Of a stretch of 64,000 bases of DNA, positions 54,632 through 63,381 are shown one piece after another. The stretch covers positions 269,143 to 333,142 of the forward strand of contig NZ_VUOS01000009.1 in NCBI RefSeq assembly GCF_009829325.1, given 5' to 3'. The position numbers and the translations under genes are program-made. Within the stretch, counting starts at the first letter, position 1. Every line of letters starts with the position of its first letter. The stretch is from Nocardia sp. CY41. GTDB taxonomy: Bacteria; Actinomycetota; Actinomycetes; Mycobacteriales; Mycobacteriaceae. Below the pieces are notes generated by a model. It had not been told where the DNA came from and searched no databases. It worked only from the letters and a program-made list of their open reading frames with translations.

Positions 54632-55259
54632 CCTGATTCTCGTGACCCGCGCCGCGCCCGCATCCCGCACCTCCGCCGACAACGGCTCGGATTCGGGGTT
54701 CCGCCGCCGCCTGCTCGACGCCATGGCCATGGCGGTGCGCGAACGCGGCTACCAGGACACCACCGTCGCCGACGTGGTACGCCACGCCCGCACCTCGCGG
54801 CGCACGTTCTACGAGCACTTCACCAGCAAACAGGACTGCTTCATCGCCCTGCTGAGCGAGCACCACAAGGAGATGATCCAGCGGATCGATGCCGCGGTCG
54901 ACCCGCACATGCCCTGGCGTAGCCAGGTGCGTCAGGCCATCGAAGCGTGGATACGGGTCGCGCGCGAAGAACCGTCCTTGACTCTCAGCTGGATCCGCGT
55001 CGTCCCCGCTCTCGGCGAGGACACCCGGCAGTTGCAGCGCGAGGTCGGCGAGGCGTTCGTGACGTTGATCCAGAAACTGGCCGACACACCGGAATTCGCC
55101 GCCGCCGGACTGCGGCCGCCGTCGCGGCAGGTGGCGACGATCCTCTTCGGCGGTTTCCGGGAACTCATCGCCACCACCGTGGAAGACGGCGACGACATCG
55201 CGGGGATCGTCGACATGGCGGTCGAATCCGCGATCGCGCTGGTCGGACCGCACCGCTAG
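54618..55259 (+). CDS. TetR family transcriptional regulator
   Basis: A 213-residue regulator. The helix-turn-helix is RERGYQDTTVADVVRHARTSRRTFYEHFTSKQDCF (residues ~43-77), with a ligand domain of mixed helices. It starts 14 bases inside the monooxygenase gene, so it is translated with the operon and likely controls the promoter at 50778 by autoregulation. Confidence 0.9.
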   Translation: MGVTNLILVTRAAPASRTSADNGSDSGFRRRLLDAMAMAVRERGYQDTTVADVVRHARTSRRTFYEHFTSKQDCFIALLSEHHKEMIQRIDAAVDPHMPWRSQVRQAIEAWIRVAREEPSLTLSWIRVVPALGEDTRQLQREVGEAFVTLIQKLADTPEFAAAGLRPPSRQVATILFGGFRELIATTVEDGDDIAGIVDMAVESAIALVGPHR

Positions 55260-55286
55260 CACCCACTCGATGGTCACCGCTGCGGT

Positions 55287-56057
55287 TCAGCGGCCTGCGT
55301 CGGCGAATGCTCCGTCGGTCAGCACCGGCACCACCTGGCTGCGCTCGATTTCGGTGGCCACCGCGACATCCTGCGCGAACCCACCTTCGGCGAGTTCCCG
55401 GCCCGAGGAGCAGTCCCGGATCAGCGCCGCGACGTCGGCGATTCCCTCGTGCGCCACGGCGGCGGCATGAGCTTCCGGCGACAGCGGTCCGGCTCCCAGA
55501 CGCGCCAGCGCCGCGGCGACCGCCCCTGCGCCCAGCCAATCCTCCACCGCGGGCCGCAGGTCGGCGCGACCGGGCCATTGCTCCCCGGCGGCGATCACGG
55601 CGACCGGCTGCCGCGCGCTGCCCCATCCTCGCCCGGCGATCCAGCCAGCGACCGCGCTCGCGTTGCGCAGACACGCGGCGATGACCGGCACGCCGCCGAC
55701 GGCGGCGGAGATGGCCGACCCGTTGGGTGAGGGCAGCACGAGCCGCTCGGCGACCGGTGCACGGCGTAACGCCGCCGGAGACAGCGACCACGGCTGTTGC
55801 TCGGACACCGCTCGCCGCCCCACCGCCAGCGCAGCGCCCTGCCGTGCGGCGAATTCCGCGGCGCCGCCGTCGCGCCACGGATACGGCAGCACCCGCGTCC
55901 CCGCTTCGACAGCGACCGACACCGACGTCGTAAACGACAGGACGTCGACCACCACTACACACGCACTACCGGGCCCGAGCGCGATTGCACCGGCCGAACC
56001 CCACTCCAGCCGTACGCCCCACGCCTGCTGCCGCGCCCACTCGGCGATATCCGCCAT
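55287..56057 (-). CDS. 2-phosphosulfolactate phosphatase (ComB)-like protein
   Basis: A 256-residue protein of the ComB family, first described for coenzyme M synthesis in methanogens but widespread in bacteria with unknown roles. Signatures are VVVDVLSFTTSVSVAVEAG, GRRAVSEQQPWSLSPAALR, LVLPSPNGSAIS and AACLRNASAVAGWI. ATG 56057 follows AGGAAGGG. The gene is divergent from the nucleotidyltransferase gene. Confidence 0.8.
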   Translation of the reverse strand: MADIAEWARQQAWGVRLEWGSAGAIALGPGSACVVVVDVLSFTTSVSVAVEAGTRVLPYPWRDGGAAEFAARQGAALAVGRRAVSEQQPWSLSPAALRRAPVAERLVLPSPNGSAISAAVGGVPVIAACLRNASAVAGWIAGRGWGSARQPVAVIAAGEQWPGRADLRPAVEDWLGAGAVAAALARLGAGPLSPEAHAAAVAHEGIADVAALIRDCSSGRELAEGGFAQDVAVATEIERSQVVPVLTDGAFADAGR

Positions 56058-56255
56058 GCCCTTCCTCTCATCGTGCTGTCCAGACGCCACACCGATCGAG
56101 CCGTTCGCCGCCGACGCTATCGCCGGCAGCAGCCATGGACCTGCCGTCGCCCACCCGCTCTCCGGTGCGGCCGACGGAAAACAAGTGGCGCTCCCGGCGG
56201 CGCGGCGGCGAGGATGGCGGTCACTCGGGCCACCGCTTTCGATCGGAGGGGACAC

Positions 56256-57101
56256 ATGGAGGACCCCGGTCTCGTCATCGAGCGGATCGTCGCCTTCGCC
56301 GCGGCGCAGCCGGGGATCTCGGCGGTGATCCAGACCGGTTCACGAGCGCGCGGAACCAGGGTGGATGCGTTCTCCGATGTGGACATCGAGCTCATCGGCC
56401 CCGGCACCGACGCCCTCGTCGGCGCCGACGACTGGTTGCGCGCCATCGGCCCGGTCCTGGTGAACATTCATCTCGACAACGACGCACCGCACTGGCCCAC
56501 CTGTCTGGTGGTCCTGGCCGAGGGCCGCAAAGTCGACTTCACCCTCGCCGGTCCCGGCCGCCTCGACCGCCTGATCGCCGACGGCCTCGACCAGCTGTAC
56601 CAGCGCGGCTACCGGGTGCTGCTGGACAAGGACGGCAGCACCACCGCACTGCCACCAGCGACCGGAAGCCACACCCCAGCCCGTCCCAGCGCCGCCGAGA
56701 TCGACGCGGCACAGCGGGAGTTCTGGTTCGAGACCACCCAGATCCCGATCTATGTCGCACGTGGCGACCTGTGGCACGCGATGCTGCGCGTCGGCGAGCT
56801 GCGCGAACTGCTGCTGACGATGGCCGAATGGCACACCACGGCCCGCGCAGGCGGCCGCATCGACCACTGGCACGACGGCCATTATCTCCACGAGTGGCTC
56901 GATCCCCGCTTCCGCGACGACCCCCCGGCCTTCTTCCCGCATTACGACGCCGCCGAGATCCTCGCGGCGGTGCGTGCCATGGCCGATACGTTCACCCGCC
57001 TGGCCGCCGAGGTCTGCCGCGAATGGCACTGTCCCGCGCTGGACCTGCGCGACCGCGTACTCGCCCACCTCGATCGGATCGGCACCGCCCGGCCCGGCTG
57101 A
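56256..57101 (+). CDS. ANT(6)-like nucleotidyltransferase
   Basis: A 281-residue protein of the aminoglycoside 6-adenylyltransferase family. The catalytic motif is QTGSRARGTRVDAFSDVDIEL (D41 and D43 bind the metal), and the later part has LWHAMLRVGELRELLLTMAEWHT and HYLHEWLDPR, as in AadE/ANT(6). It is therefore potentially active on streptomycin-like aminoglycosides, but other chromosomal members have unknown substrates. ATG 56256 follows GGAGGGG by four bases. Confidence 0.78.
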   Translation: MEDPGLVIERIVAFAAAQPGISAVIQTGSRARGTRVDAFSDVDIELIGPGTDALVGADDWLRAIGPVLVNIHLDNDAPHWPTCLVVLAEGRKVDFTLAGPGRLDRLIADGLDQLYQRGYRVLLDKDGSTTALPPATGSHTPARPSAAEIDAAQREFWFETTQIPIYVARGDLWHAMLRVGELRELLLTMAEWHTTARAGGRIDHWHDGHYLHEWLDPRFRDDPPAFFPHYDAAEILAAVRAMADTFTRLAAEVCREWHCPALDLRDRVLAHLDRIGTARPG

Positions 57102-57117
57102 CCACGCGTCCACCCGT

Positions 57118-58119
57118 TCAGCCCTGCTGGGTCCGGTCCGGCCGGTAGAACCACTCCTCCAGACCGAAATCCTCCCGGATCTTCTTCTGCTCCACGAGGA
57201 ACTGCTTGGTCCCGGTCAGCAGCTGGATGCCCGACGGCGCGAAGATCTCGTCGGGGATGTAGCTCTGCCGGGCGGTGGCGCGCACGACCGCCTCCGGTGA
57301 CTTCGACTGAGCGACCTCGTAGTTCACGTAGTCGTCCCAATGCTGCTTCGCAAACCGGTTGGCCTCACCGATCACCGACTGCCACGCGGCGCCGAACCGC
57401 GGATGGCTGTCGAGGAAGTCCTGACTGCTGACCGAGGAGCTGGTACCCGCCAGATCGGGATGGTTGTCCTGAACCGAGTCGACCTGGTGGAAACCCTTCG
57501 CCAGGAACGCGTGGAAGAACGACGAGGGGTTCACATCCGGCAGCGCGACCGCCGCGACATCACCGCCGTTGAGCGGCGCCTCCGCGTCGGTGGCCAGCAG
57601 ATGCACCAGCTGCGCCTGGATTCCCTCGGCCTTCAACGCACCCTGCAGGTAACGGTCGATGTAGGAACCGGACTGCACGCCGATCTTCTTGCCCGCCAGA
57701 TCCTTCAGCGTCCGGATCGACGGATCCTTGGCCACCACACCGGCGTTGTAATTCACCGCCGCGATGGCCAGCAGCCGCGTCTGCAACCCGCTGCCGCGCG
57801 CGACCAGGGCGGGCGTGTCACCGTAGGTGGCGACGTCGAGGCGGCCCCCGACCAGCGCCTGATTCAGGTCGGGCCCGTTGGGGAAGCTGTAGACCTCGAT
57901 GTTGTCCACGCCCAACGGCTTCAACGCGGGCAGCAGGGCGCCGCGCTGATGGGCGAAACCGACCGGACCGGTGAGCACGTTGCCGGTGCCGATGGTGCCG
58001 ATACGGAGAGTCTTGATCTCGGCGCGGGTCGCCGAGCCCGCGTCCTCGCCCCCACAGCCGGTGAGCACCAGCAGCAGGGCCGAGACGACGGCGGGCACGA
58101 TCAGCCGGATAATGCGCAT
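57118..58119 (-). CDS. ABC transporter substrate-binding lipoprotein (sulfonate/taurine-like)
   Basis: A 333-residue protein with signal peptide and lipobox (VVSALLLVLTGCGGE). The binding-protein fold matches the SsuA/NMT1-like group: LRIGTIGTGNVLTG, ALVGGRLDVATYGDTPALVARG, GKKIGVQSGSYIDRYLQGAL and VAAVALPDVNPSSFFHAF. Start at ATG 58119, with no close ribosome-binding site. The usual permease and ATPase genes are absent, and a ferredoxin and flavoprotein remnant precede it. Confidence 0.85.
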   Translation of the reverse strand: MRIIRLIVPAVVSALLLVLTGCGGEDAGSATRAEIKTLRIGTIGTGNVLTGPVGFAHQRGALLPALKPLGVDNIEVYSFPNGPDLNQALVGGRLDVATYGDTPALVARGSGLQTRLLAIAAVNYNAGVVAKDPSIRTLKDLAGKKIGVQSGSYIDRYLQGALKAEGIQAQLVHLLATDAEAPLNGGDVAAVALPDVNPSSFFHAFLAKGFHQVDSVQDNHPDLAGTSSSVSSQDFLDSHPRFGAAWQSVIGEANRFAKQHWDDYVNYEVAQSKSPEAVVRATARQSYIPDEIFAPSGIQLLTGTKQFLVEQKKIREDFGLEEWFYRPDRTQQG

Positions 58120-58136
58120 GATTCGCTTTCGTTGGT

Positions 58137-58478
58137 TCAGAGTTCGGACAGCCGCGGCGGCGGAGCGCCGTGCGGCAGGCGTGGTCCCACCGCGACGAGG
58201 CTGCCGGGCTTGCGGCCGCGGCCCCAGCCGAGTTCCTTGCGGTAACGGCCGATGTGCTCGTCGCGGACCGTCTCGTGATCGGCCAGCGGCGTCGCCTCCG
58301 GATCGACGTACAGCGCGTCCGTAGGGCAGTAGGCCTCGCACATGAAGCAGGTCTGGCAATCGGATTGCCGTGCGATGACCGGGATCCCGCTGTCGGTGCG
58401 GTCGAAGACGTTCGTGGGGCACACGTCCACGCATTTGTCGCAGGCGATGCAGTCGCCCGCACGCAGGATCTCGATCAT
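58137..58478 (-). CDS. Two-cluster 4Fe-4S ferredoxin
   Basis: A 113-residue protein with two complete cluster motifs, CIACDKCVDVCP (first residue 10) and CQTCFMCEAYCP, in a short bacterial-type ferredoxin, plus a ~45-residue C-terminal tail. ATG 58478 overlaps the flavoprotein remnant's stop. It likely passed electrons to or from that flavoprotein in a sulfonate or organosulfur pathway, by position. Confidence 0.88.
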   Translation of the reverse strand: MIEILRAGDCIACDKCVDVCPTNVFDRTDSGIPVIARQSDCQTCFMCEAYCPTDALYVDPEATPLADHETVRDEHIGRYRKELGWGRGRKPGSLVAVGPRLPHGAPPPRLSEL

Positions 58479-58815
58479 CACGCCACCGCCAGGGCGCCGG
58501 AGGCCGCGGCCGTCGCCGTCCACACTTCGTCCAGCCCACCGGACAGGATGTGGTGATGCTGCTTCGGATCCTGATCGGGGTGGTCGGCGCGTTTGCTCAT
58601 CCCGCGCGTCTCCGTGCGCGCCAGCGTCGACCGGTACATCAACCGCCCCACCGCGGTGATCGCGGCGGCCTGCCGGGCGCGCACCCGCTCGTCGCCGGTG
58701 TCGCCGCCCAGACCGAGCGTGGCGTGCTCCCAGACGTTGTCCAGCTCGGCGAGCGCGGGCCGGATCCGGTCGCCGTGGCGCAGGTAGTTCTTCTCGAACG
58801 GACACCTTTCCGTAG
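58478..58815 (-). pseudogene. Fumarate-reductase-like flavoprotein, C-terminal remnant
   Basis: The frame ends at 58478 and can be followed upstream to about 58815: FEKNYLRHGDRIRPALAEL, LDNVWEHATLGLGGDTGDE, STLARTETRGMSKRADHPDQ and HHHILSGGLDEVW. The RTETRGM motif marks the C-terminal domain of fumarate reductase/succinate dehydrogenase-type flavoproteins. The FAD-binding N-terminal ~400 residues are gone. Confidence 0.65.
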
Positions 58816-59039
58816 CGAACTCGCAACCCAGCGGCGGATCTACAACCGATCTGACACCAAGTACCGACGGCCGCGCCTGCCATGCCTGCTGTCGTACGAC
58901 GGAGGGGGGCTGTCGTGATGAACCACGTCTTGCCGCCCGTCTTGCCCAGCAGAGGTGCCTTCACTGCGGCAACAACTGGACCGGCCAACAGTAGGCATGA
59001 ACGCCCAATCACGACGCTGCATCAGGCTCCTTCACGGCA

Positions 59040-59155
59040 CGAGCCCAAGTGGCTTTGGAGTATTCGCCGTGTCGATGCCAAGGGCAGAGTGATAGAGAGG
59101 AGGTTGCTCCCCGCTCTCGGTTGGCAATCTGGTGTCCAGCTCGGGTACAGGCTAG
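59040..59155 (+). pseudogene. AbrB/SpoVT-like DNA-binding protein fragment
   Basis: A short stretch, IRRVDAKGRVIERRLLPALGWQSGVQLGY, has the swapped-hairpin pattern (VDxxGRVxxRxxLxALGW) of a small actinobacterial DNA-binding family. It ends where the IS element begins at about 59155. Confidence 0.35.
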
Positions 59156-59985
59156 GTTCTGTCCCGTAAGTCACCGGAGCCAGAGGATGATCGCGGCGAT
59201 GGTGAGTTCGGCCTGGTAGTAGGCGGCGCGTTAAGCGTAGCGGGTGGCCAGGTCCCGGAACTGCATGAGTCGGTTGAAGCATGGCTCGCCCACGTTGCGT
59301 TGCTTGTATGCCTCGGCGTCGAACACCGGTGGCCGCCCACCGCGTGAGCCCTTCACAGCGCGGCGGGCGATCTGGTCGTCACGTTCGGGGATGACGAACC
59401 GGACCCGACGCCGTCGCAGCGCCTGCTGGGTCGAGGGGTGCGAGTACGCCCTGTCGGCAACCACCGCCCCGGGCCGCACGCGTGGGCGGCCCGGCCCGGT
59501 GCGGGCCACGCTGATGCCATCCAGCAGCGGCAGCATCTGCGGATTGTCACCAGCCTGCCCGCCGGTGAGCAGTACCCGTATCGACAGGCCGCGCCCGTCG
59601 AGGCAAGGTGGATTTTGGTGCTCGGCCCGCCGCGGACCGGCCGAGCGCTTCGCCCTCGACCGCGACCTGGACGCCGGACCTGCAGATGGCGCCCCCCTTT
59701 CTTCCGGGCACCGGCGGCATGCTGGTGGGCCCGGACGATGGTGGAGTCCACACTGAGGATCCATTCGACCTCACCGATGGAGTCGTCCTTGACGATCACC
59801 TCGTCCAGGATCCGCTGCCAGATGCCGTCCGCGGTCCACATTCGCAGCCGCTCGTGGGCGGTCTTCCACGGCCCGTAACGCTCCGGCAGGTCACGCCACG
59901 TCGCGCCGGTCCGCAGTTTCCACAGGATCGCGTCGATCACCTGACGGTGATCACGCCACCGACGGCCCCTGGGCTGTCCTGAGGT
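59155..59985 (-). mobile_element. IS5-type insertion sequence remnant, decayed transposase
   Basis: The left end begins near ggttctgtcccgtaagtcac. The minus-strand transposase reads GRRWRDHRQVIDAILWKLRTG, DSIGEVEWILSVDSTIVRAHQ (first catalytic D), then in another frame GLSIRVLLTGGQAGDN, VVADRAYSHPS (second D) and EPCFNRLMQFRDLATRYA (E). A TAA interrupts before RAAYYQAELTIAAIILWLR and the true stop at 59171-59173. At least two frameshifts plus this nonsense codon inactivate it. The N-terminal start is missing. Confidence 0.8.
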
Positions 59986-60215
59986 TCTTTCCGCCGGGTT
60001 GTGAGATTCCTACCCGTTTGGATGGAAGGATCTCCGCCCGTGCTGATGATGTATTCACCGCAATTCCGGAGGCGCGCAGTCGCTCTGATCCTGAAGGTCG
60101 GCGCGTTGCCGACGTGGCCCGAGATCTGGGAGTACCGAAGGCAGCCTGTACCGGTGGAAGCAGCAAGCGCCCATTGATCCGGTACCGAAGCACTGGTCAG
60201 CGGTAGACGCTGGTG
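59985..60215 (+). mobile_element. IS3-type insertion sequence remnant (OrfA fragment)
   Basis: After a ggaagga ribosome-binding site, GTG 60040 starts MMYSPQFRRRAVALILKVG; a frameshift then gives RVADVARDLGVPKA and another gives LYRWKQQAPIDP. This is the helix-turn-helix OrfA of an IS3-type element broken twice in 170 bases. It abuts the IS5-type remnant, so one element probably inserted into the other. Confidence 0.6.
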
Positions 60216-60659
60216 GTAGCCGATGATCGCCAGATTCGCCGCCCGCAGCGTCTCCTCCCGCACGTACCACTCCGCTGTCCAGGCGAGGTTGATACTTCTG
60301 GCGGCGAGCCGTCATCACCGCACCTGGCGATGGGCAACATCGATGCCGTCGTCCGGGACGGTGACCGCGAGCAGCGGTATCGTCTGCTGTGGGATGGCGA
60401 GGGAACGCTCTCATCGCGAATCCCGGCGGTCGGCTCGACATCGCTTCCCACCGCCCAGGATTCGTTCGCCTGGAAGGGCGTCCACCGCGAGCGGCCGAAT
60501 GAGACCATACTTCTCAGGGCCATCGCTCTTCAGTGACCGGCCCGATGGTGTGCACGCGCGAAACGCGGGTACGGGCGGGAGCTGCGTGCGTGCGGTACGT
60601 GTAGTGCCGTCCGTGCCCACCCGCCTACCGGGCCGACCGCAACTGCCCGCCCCCTGGTC
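60216..60659. other. Region without a supported gene
   Basis: A plus-strand frame ending at 60536 contains DREQRYRLLWDGEGTLSSRI but has no recognisable family or start, and the surrounding DNA is made of element remnants. Confidence 0.35.
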
Positions 60660-60953
60660 TCACCGCCTGATCCGGGCGAATCCCACCGCGGCTGTGCCGA
60701 GGGTCGGCTGCTCGCCGGTGGAGTTCATCGCCTCGACCGACCACACGGTCAATCCTGTTTGTGCCGCACTGGAGCGGCAGTCCTCGCACGAGGTACACCT
60801 CGCGCATCCATCACAGGTGCCGAGCCAGTAGTGCCCGCACGCCGGATTGATGTCCTGACCTGCCGGTGGCCGATGGGAAATCAAGGGCCTACCCCGGTCG
60901 AAGGACCAGGGACGCCGCGGCGGGGTGGGCTTGTCTGCTCGAACCCGTCGCAT
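60660..60953 (-). CDS. Small cysteine-rich hypothetical protein
   Basis: A possible 97-residue protein. The central ACGHYWLGTCDGCARCTSCEDC has six cysteines and a histidine in a compact zinc-knuckle-like array, followed by a hydrophilic tail. I recognise no family. It is surrounded by degraded DNA, and its N-terminal ~35 residues look less protein-like, so it could be a fragment or a chance frame. Confidence 0.4.
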   Translation of the reverse strand: MRRVRADKPTPPRRPWSFDRGRPLISHRPPAGQDINPACGHYWLGTCDGCARCTSCEDCRSSAAQTGLTVWSVEAMNSTGEQPTLGTAAVGFARIRR

Positions 60954-61197
60954 GCCAACAAGACGATGCCCTGCCGCTCGCCCGGGAGCCCGTATGAGAA
61001 GCCGTGCTGCTGCCCGAGACGGAACTCGCCCGTTACCCCTCCGGGCTCAGGGTCCCTGTCCGATCTCGATCCCTGCGCAATCCTCACAGGCACATCGGGC
61101 CCCAGATCTTGGTTCAGGGCCGAAACGAGATCGTGGTGAACGGCGATAGGGTCGTCAGTTCTCGTTCACTGTTATCACCTTCATCGAGGAGTTCTGC
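60954..61197. other. Promoter region of the secreted-protein gene
   Basis: No gene is supported. A GAGGAG ribosome-binding site at 61186-61191 precedes the secreted-protein GTG by six bases. Confidence 0.4.
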
Positions 61198-61647
61198 GTG
61201 AAACGCATCGTGGGTAGGGTTGTCGGAGTCGTGGCTGCGGCGGCGATGGCGCCGATTCTGGTGACCGCCGCCGCGCAGGCCGCGCCGGGAACCGTGTACT
61301 TCCACGCGGGTGGCTTCCACTGCGCGATTGCCGGTGACGGCAGCGTCGGCTGCGACTTCGGCTCCCCGATGAGCCTGCAGTACAGCTTCCTGCCGTTTTC
61401 GTTTCCGGTGAACGAGATCGTCATCGATCAGCCCTGGCTTCCGGCCCACCCCACCTTCGACGCGGGCACGCCCTACACCCTGCCCGGCGGCAACCCCGGA
61501 CTCGATTCCGTGGCGACCGGCGCGGGCCAGTGGGGCCCCTACATCGAACACGCGGGAGCCAGATGCGAGGTCGGCTTCCATGGCAGCTTCACATGCCGGT
61601 CGAAGGGCCGGGCTTTCACCTCCTTCGGCGGAAGCATCACCGCATGA
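61198..61647 (+). CDS. Secreted hypothetical protein
   Basis: A 149-residue protein with a Sec signal peptide: KRIVGRVVG, the hydrophobic VVAAAAMAPILVTAAAQA, and a likely cut after AQA near residue 27-28. The mature part has four cysteines, FHCAIAGDGSVGC and ARCEVGFHGSFTC, so two disulfides are likely. This type of small exported protein is frequent in nocardiae and mycobacteria; function unknown. Confidence 0.78.
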   Translation: MKRIVGRVVGVVAAAAMAPILVTAAAQAAPGTVYFHAGGFHCAIAGDGSVGCDFGSPMSLQYSFLPFSFPVNEIVIDQPWLPAHPTFDAGTPYTLPGGNPGLDSVATGAGQWGPYIEHAGARCEVGFHGSFTCRSKGRAFTSFGGSITA

Positions 61648-61758
61648 GCTGACACCCGGGGCATGAGGTGACACCAGGGCCCGAGCCGCGGAAAGTGGCC
61701 GATTCGGGTCGACTGGGCACCGAGGTGAGGACCATCCACTGGGGGCAGGCCTCGGCTT

Positions 61759-61990
61759 TCACGCGGTCGCGATGCGCAGGCCGATCAGCACCGCGGAGAC
61801 GATCAGGATCACCGCCGCCGGTGCGACGTGGGCGGCGTCGCCGCCGCGCAGATGCGCTCCGACTGCGCCCACGAAGTACAGCACCAGACCGATCGCGGCG
61901 GCGACGCCCAGCGGGGCGAACCAGATGCCGGCCAGGAGACCGGCGGCGCCGGCGATCTCTGCTGCCCGGGGTGCGGTGAAAACCAAGTCC
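61759..61990 (-). pseudogene. DoxX-like membrane protein, N-terminally truncated
   Basis: APRAAEIAGAAGLLAGIWFAPLG, LVLYFVGAVGAHLRGGDAAH and VAPAAVILIVSAVLIGLRIA are the last two or three helices of a DoxX family protein. The first half is missing at about 61990, where a plus-strand recombinase gene begins, also without its start. Confidence 0.55.
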
Positions 61991-62029
61991 TTCCAGGACT
62001 TACGTCCGACCGGACCCCGAACTGCACCG

Positions 62030-63152
62030 GATGCGCCGGGTTCCGGCTCTCGGTTGCCTGCGTCCGCTGCGGCACCGAGGGAAAACTGCACCGCGGCAAG
62101 CTCTGCAGCCACTGCGCCCTCGTCCACCGACTCAGTGATCTGCTCGATGACGGAACCGGGCAGGTTTGGGCGGAGCTGACGCCATTATTCGAGGCCCTGA
62201 CCGCGAAGCAGAACCCCCTCACCCGGCTGACCTGCCTCTACAACCCCTACGTCCCGCGATTCCTTCGCGGCCTCGCCGACGGCTCGATCCCGTTGACACA
62301 CAATACGTTCAACGAGCTCGAACCTTGGCGAGCGGCCGCGCACCTGCGCGAACTGCTGATGAGCTGCGGGCTGCTACCGCCTGTCGACAAGCAACTCCTG
62401 TTCTTCGAACGCTGGCTGCCGACCACCTCGCCCGGATCGGCAACCACCACCATCAGCGCATTGTGAAAGAGTTCGCCACCTGGAAGGGTTCGGCCCTGGC
62501 TCCGGGCCCGGGCCCGGAGCCAGGGCCGAACCCGGACCACTGACACCCGTCAGCCGCCGCAATGCCCGGCGCCAGATCATGCGGGCCACGGAGTTCCTGT
62601 CCTGGCTCGCCGAATCCGGCCTGTTGTTGCGTCGCTGCGACCAGACCACCCTCGACCGCTGGCATGCGACTCACCTGGTCCACCAGCGCGCCAGCTGCAA
62701 ACCGTTCTTCGACTGGGCGAAGTCTCCGGCCGCATGTCGCGACTGGACATCCCGGCCTCACCAGCGCGGCCCGGGCAGCCACTCACCCAGCACCAGTGCC
62801 TGCAGATCCTGCGGAACTCCTCACCGACAACCAGATCGACCTCCGGCTGCGAGTCGCGTTCACCCTGCTGCTGCTCTACGGCCAGCCACTCAGCAGAATC
62901 GTCAGGCTGGCTGTTTTCCCGGCCGCCGCGCTGGCCAACCACTGCGCCCCGAGACCCTCGGCCAGAAGGCCGCCACGAACGGCGTCCCCACCATCACCGG
63001 GGCGCGTCTCCGCACTGCGCCAGTTCGTCCTGCAGGCCCCGGCGCCGGTCGTCGCCGACGCATTGGGCGTTCACTACACCACCGCGCACCGGCATCGCGA
63101 GCAGGCCGGAGGCACCTGGAGCCGCTACGCGCCGGGAGACCACAGGCGCTGA
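62030..63152 (+). pseudogene. Decayed actinobacterial recombinase-family gene
   Basis: Successive frames read CVRCGTEGKLHRGKLCSHC, LYNPYVPRFLRGLADGSIPL, AAHLRELLMSCGLLPPVDKQ, IVKEFATW, RRNARRQIMRATEFLSWLAES, AFTLLLLYGQPLSRIVRL, and finally LRQFVLQAPAPVVADALGVH and GGTWSRYAPGDH with a stop. This is an actinobacterial integrase-superfamily type with a zinc-finger N-terminal part. It has at least four frame changes, one of them at a perfect 48-bp palindrome (62486-62533). Confidence 0.65.
62486..62533. repeat. Perfect 48-bp palindrome
   Basis: The left arm is GGGTTCGGCCCTGGCTCC followed by GGGCCC, and the right arm is its exact complement, 24 bases each without a spacer (62486-62509 and 62510-62533). 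It interrupts the recombinase remnant between the FATW motif and GPLTPVSRR. No flanking direct repeat was seen. Confidence 0.85.
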
Positions 63153-63381
63153 CCGCTACCGGGTCGAGGTCAACTCGAATACCGACTACCTGAATACCGG
63201 CCCCTGCCAGACCGGAACCCCTACCTGGCCGTCGCCAGGCTGGTCTCCAACCGCGACGCCACCCGTTAAACCACACACTTCCCCAGGTCAGCACGTCTCG
63301 ATCCCAATAGCGGATCAAGTCGTTACTACTGGAACCCCGATGTGCGGTCATCGAAGTCGGCGATGATCATCTAGACCGCGT

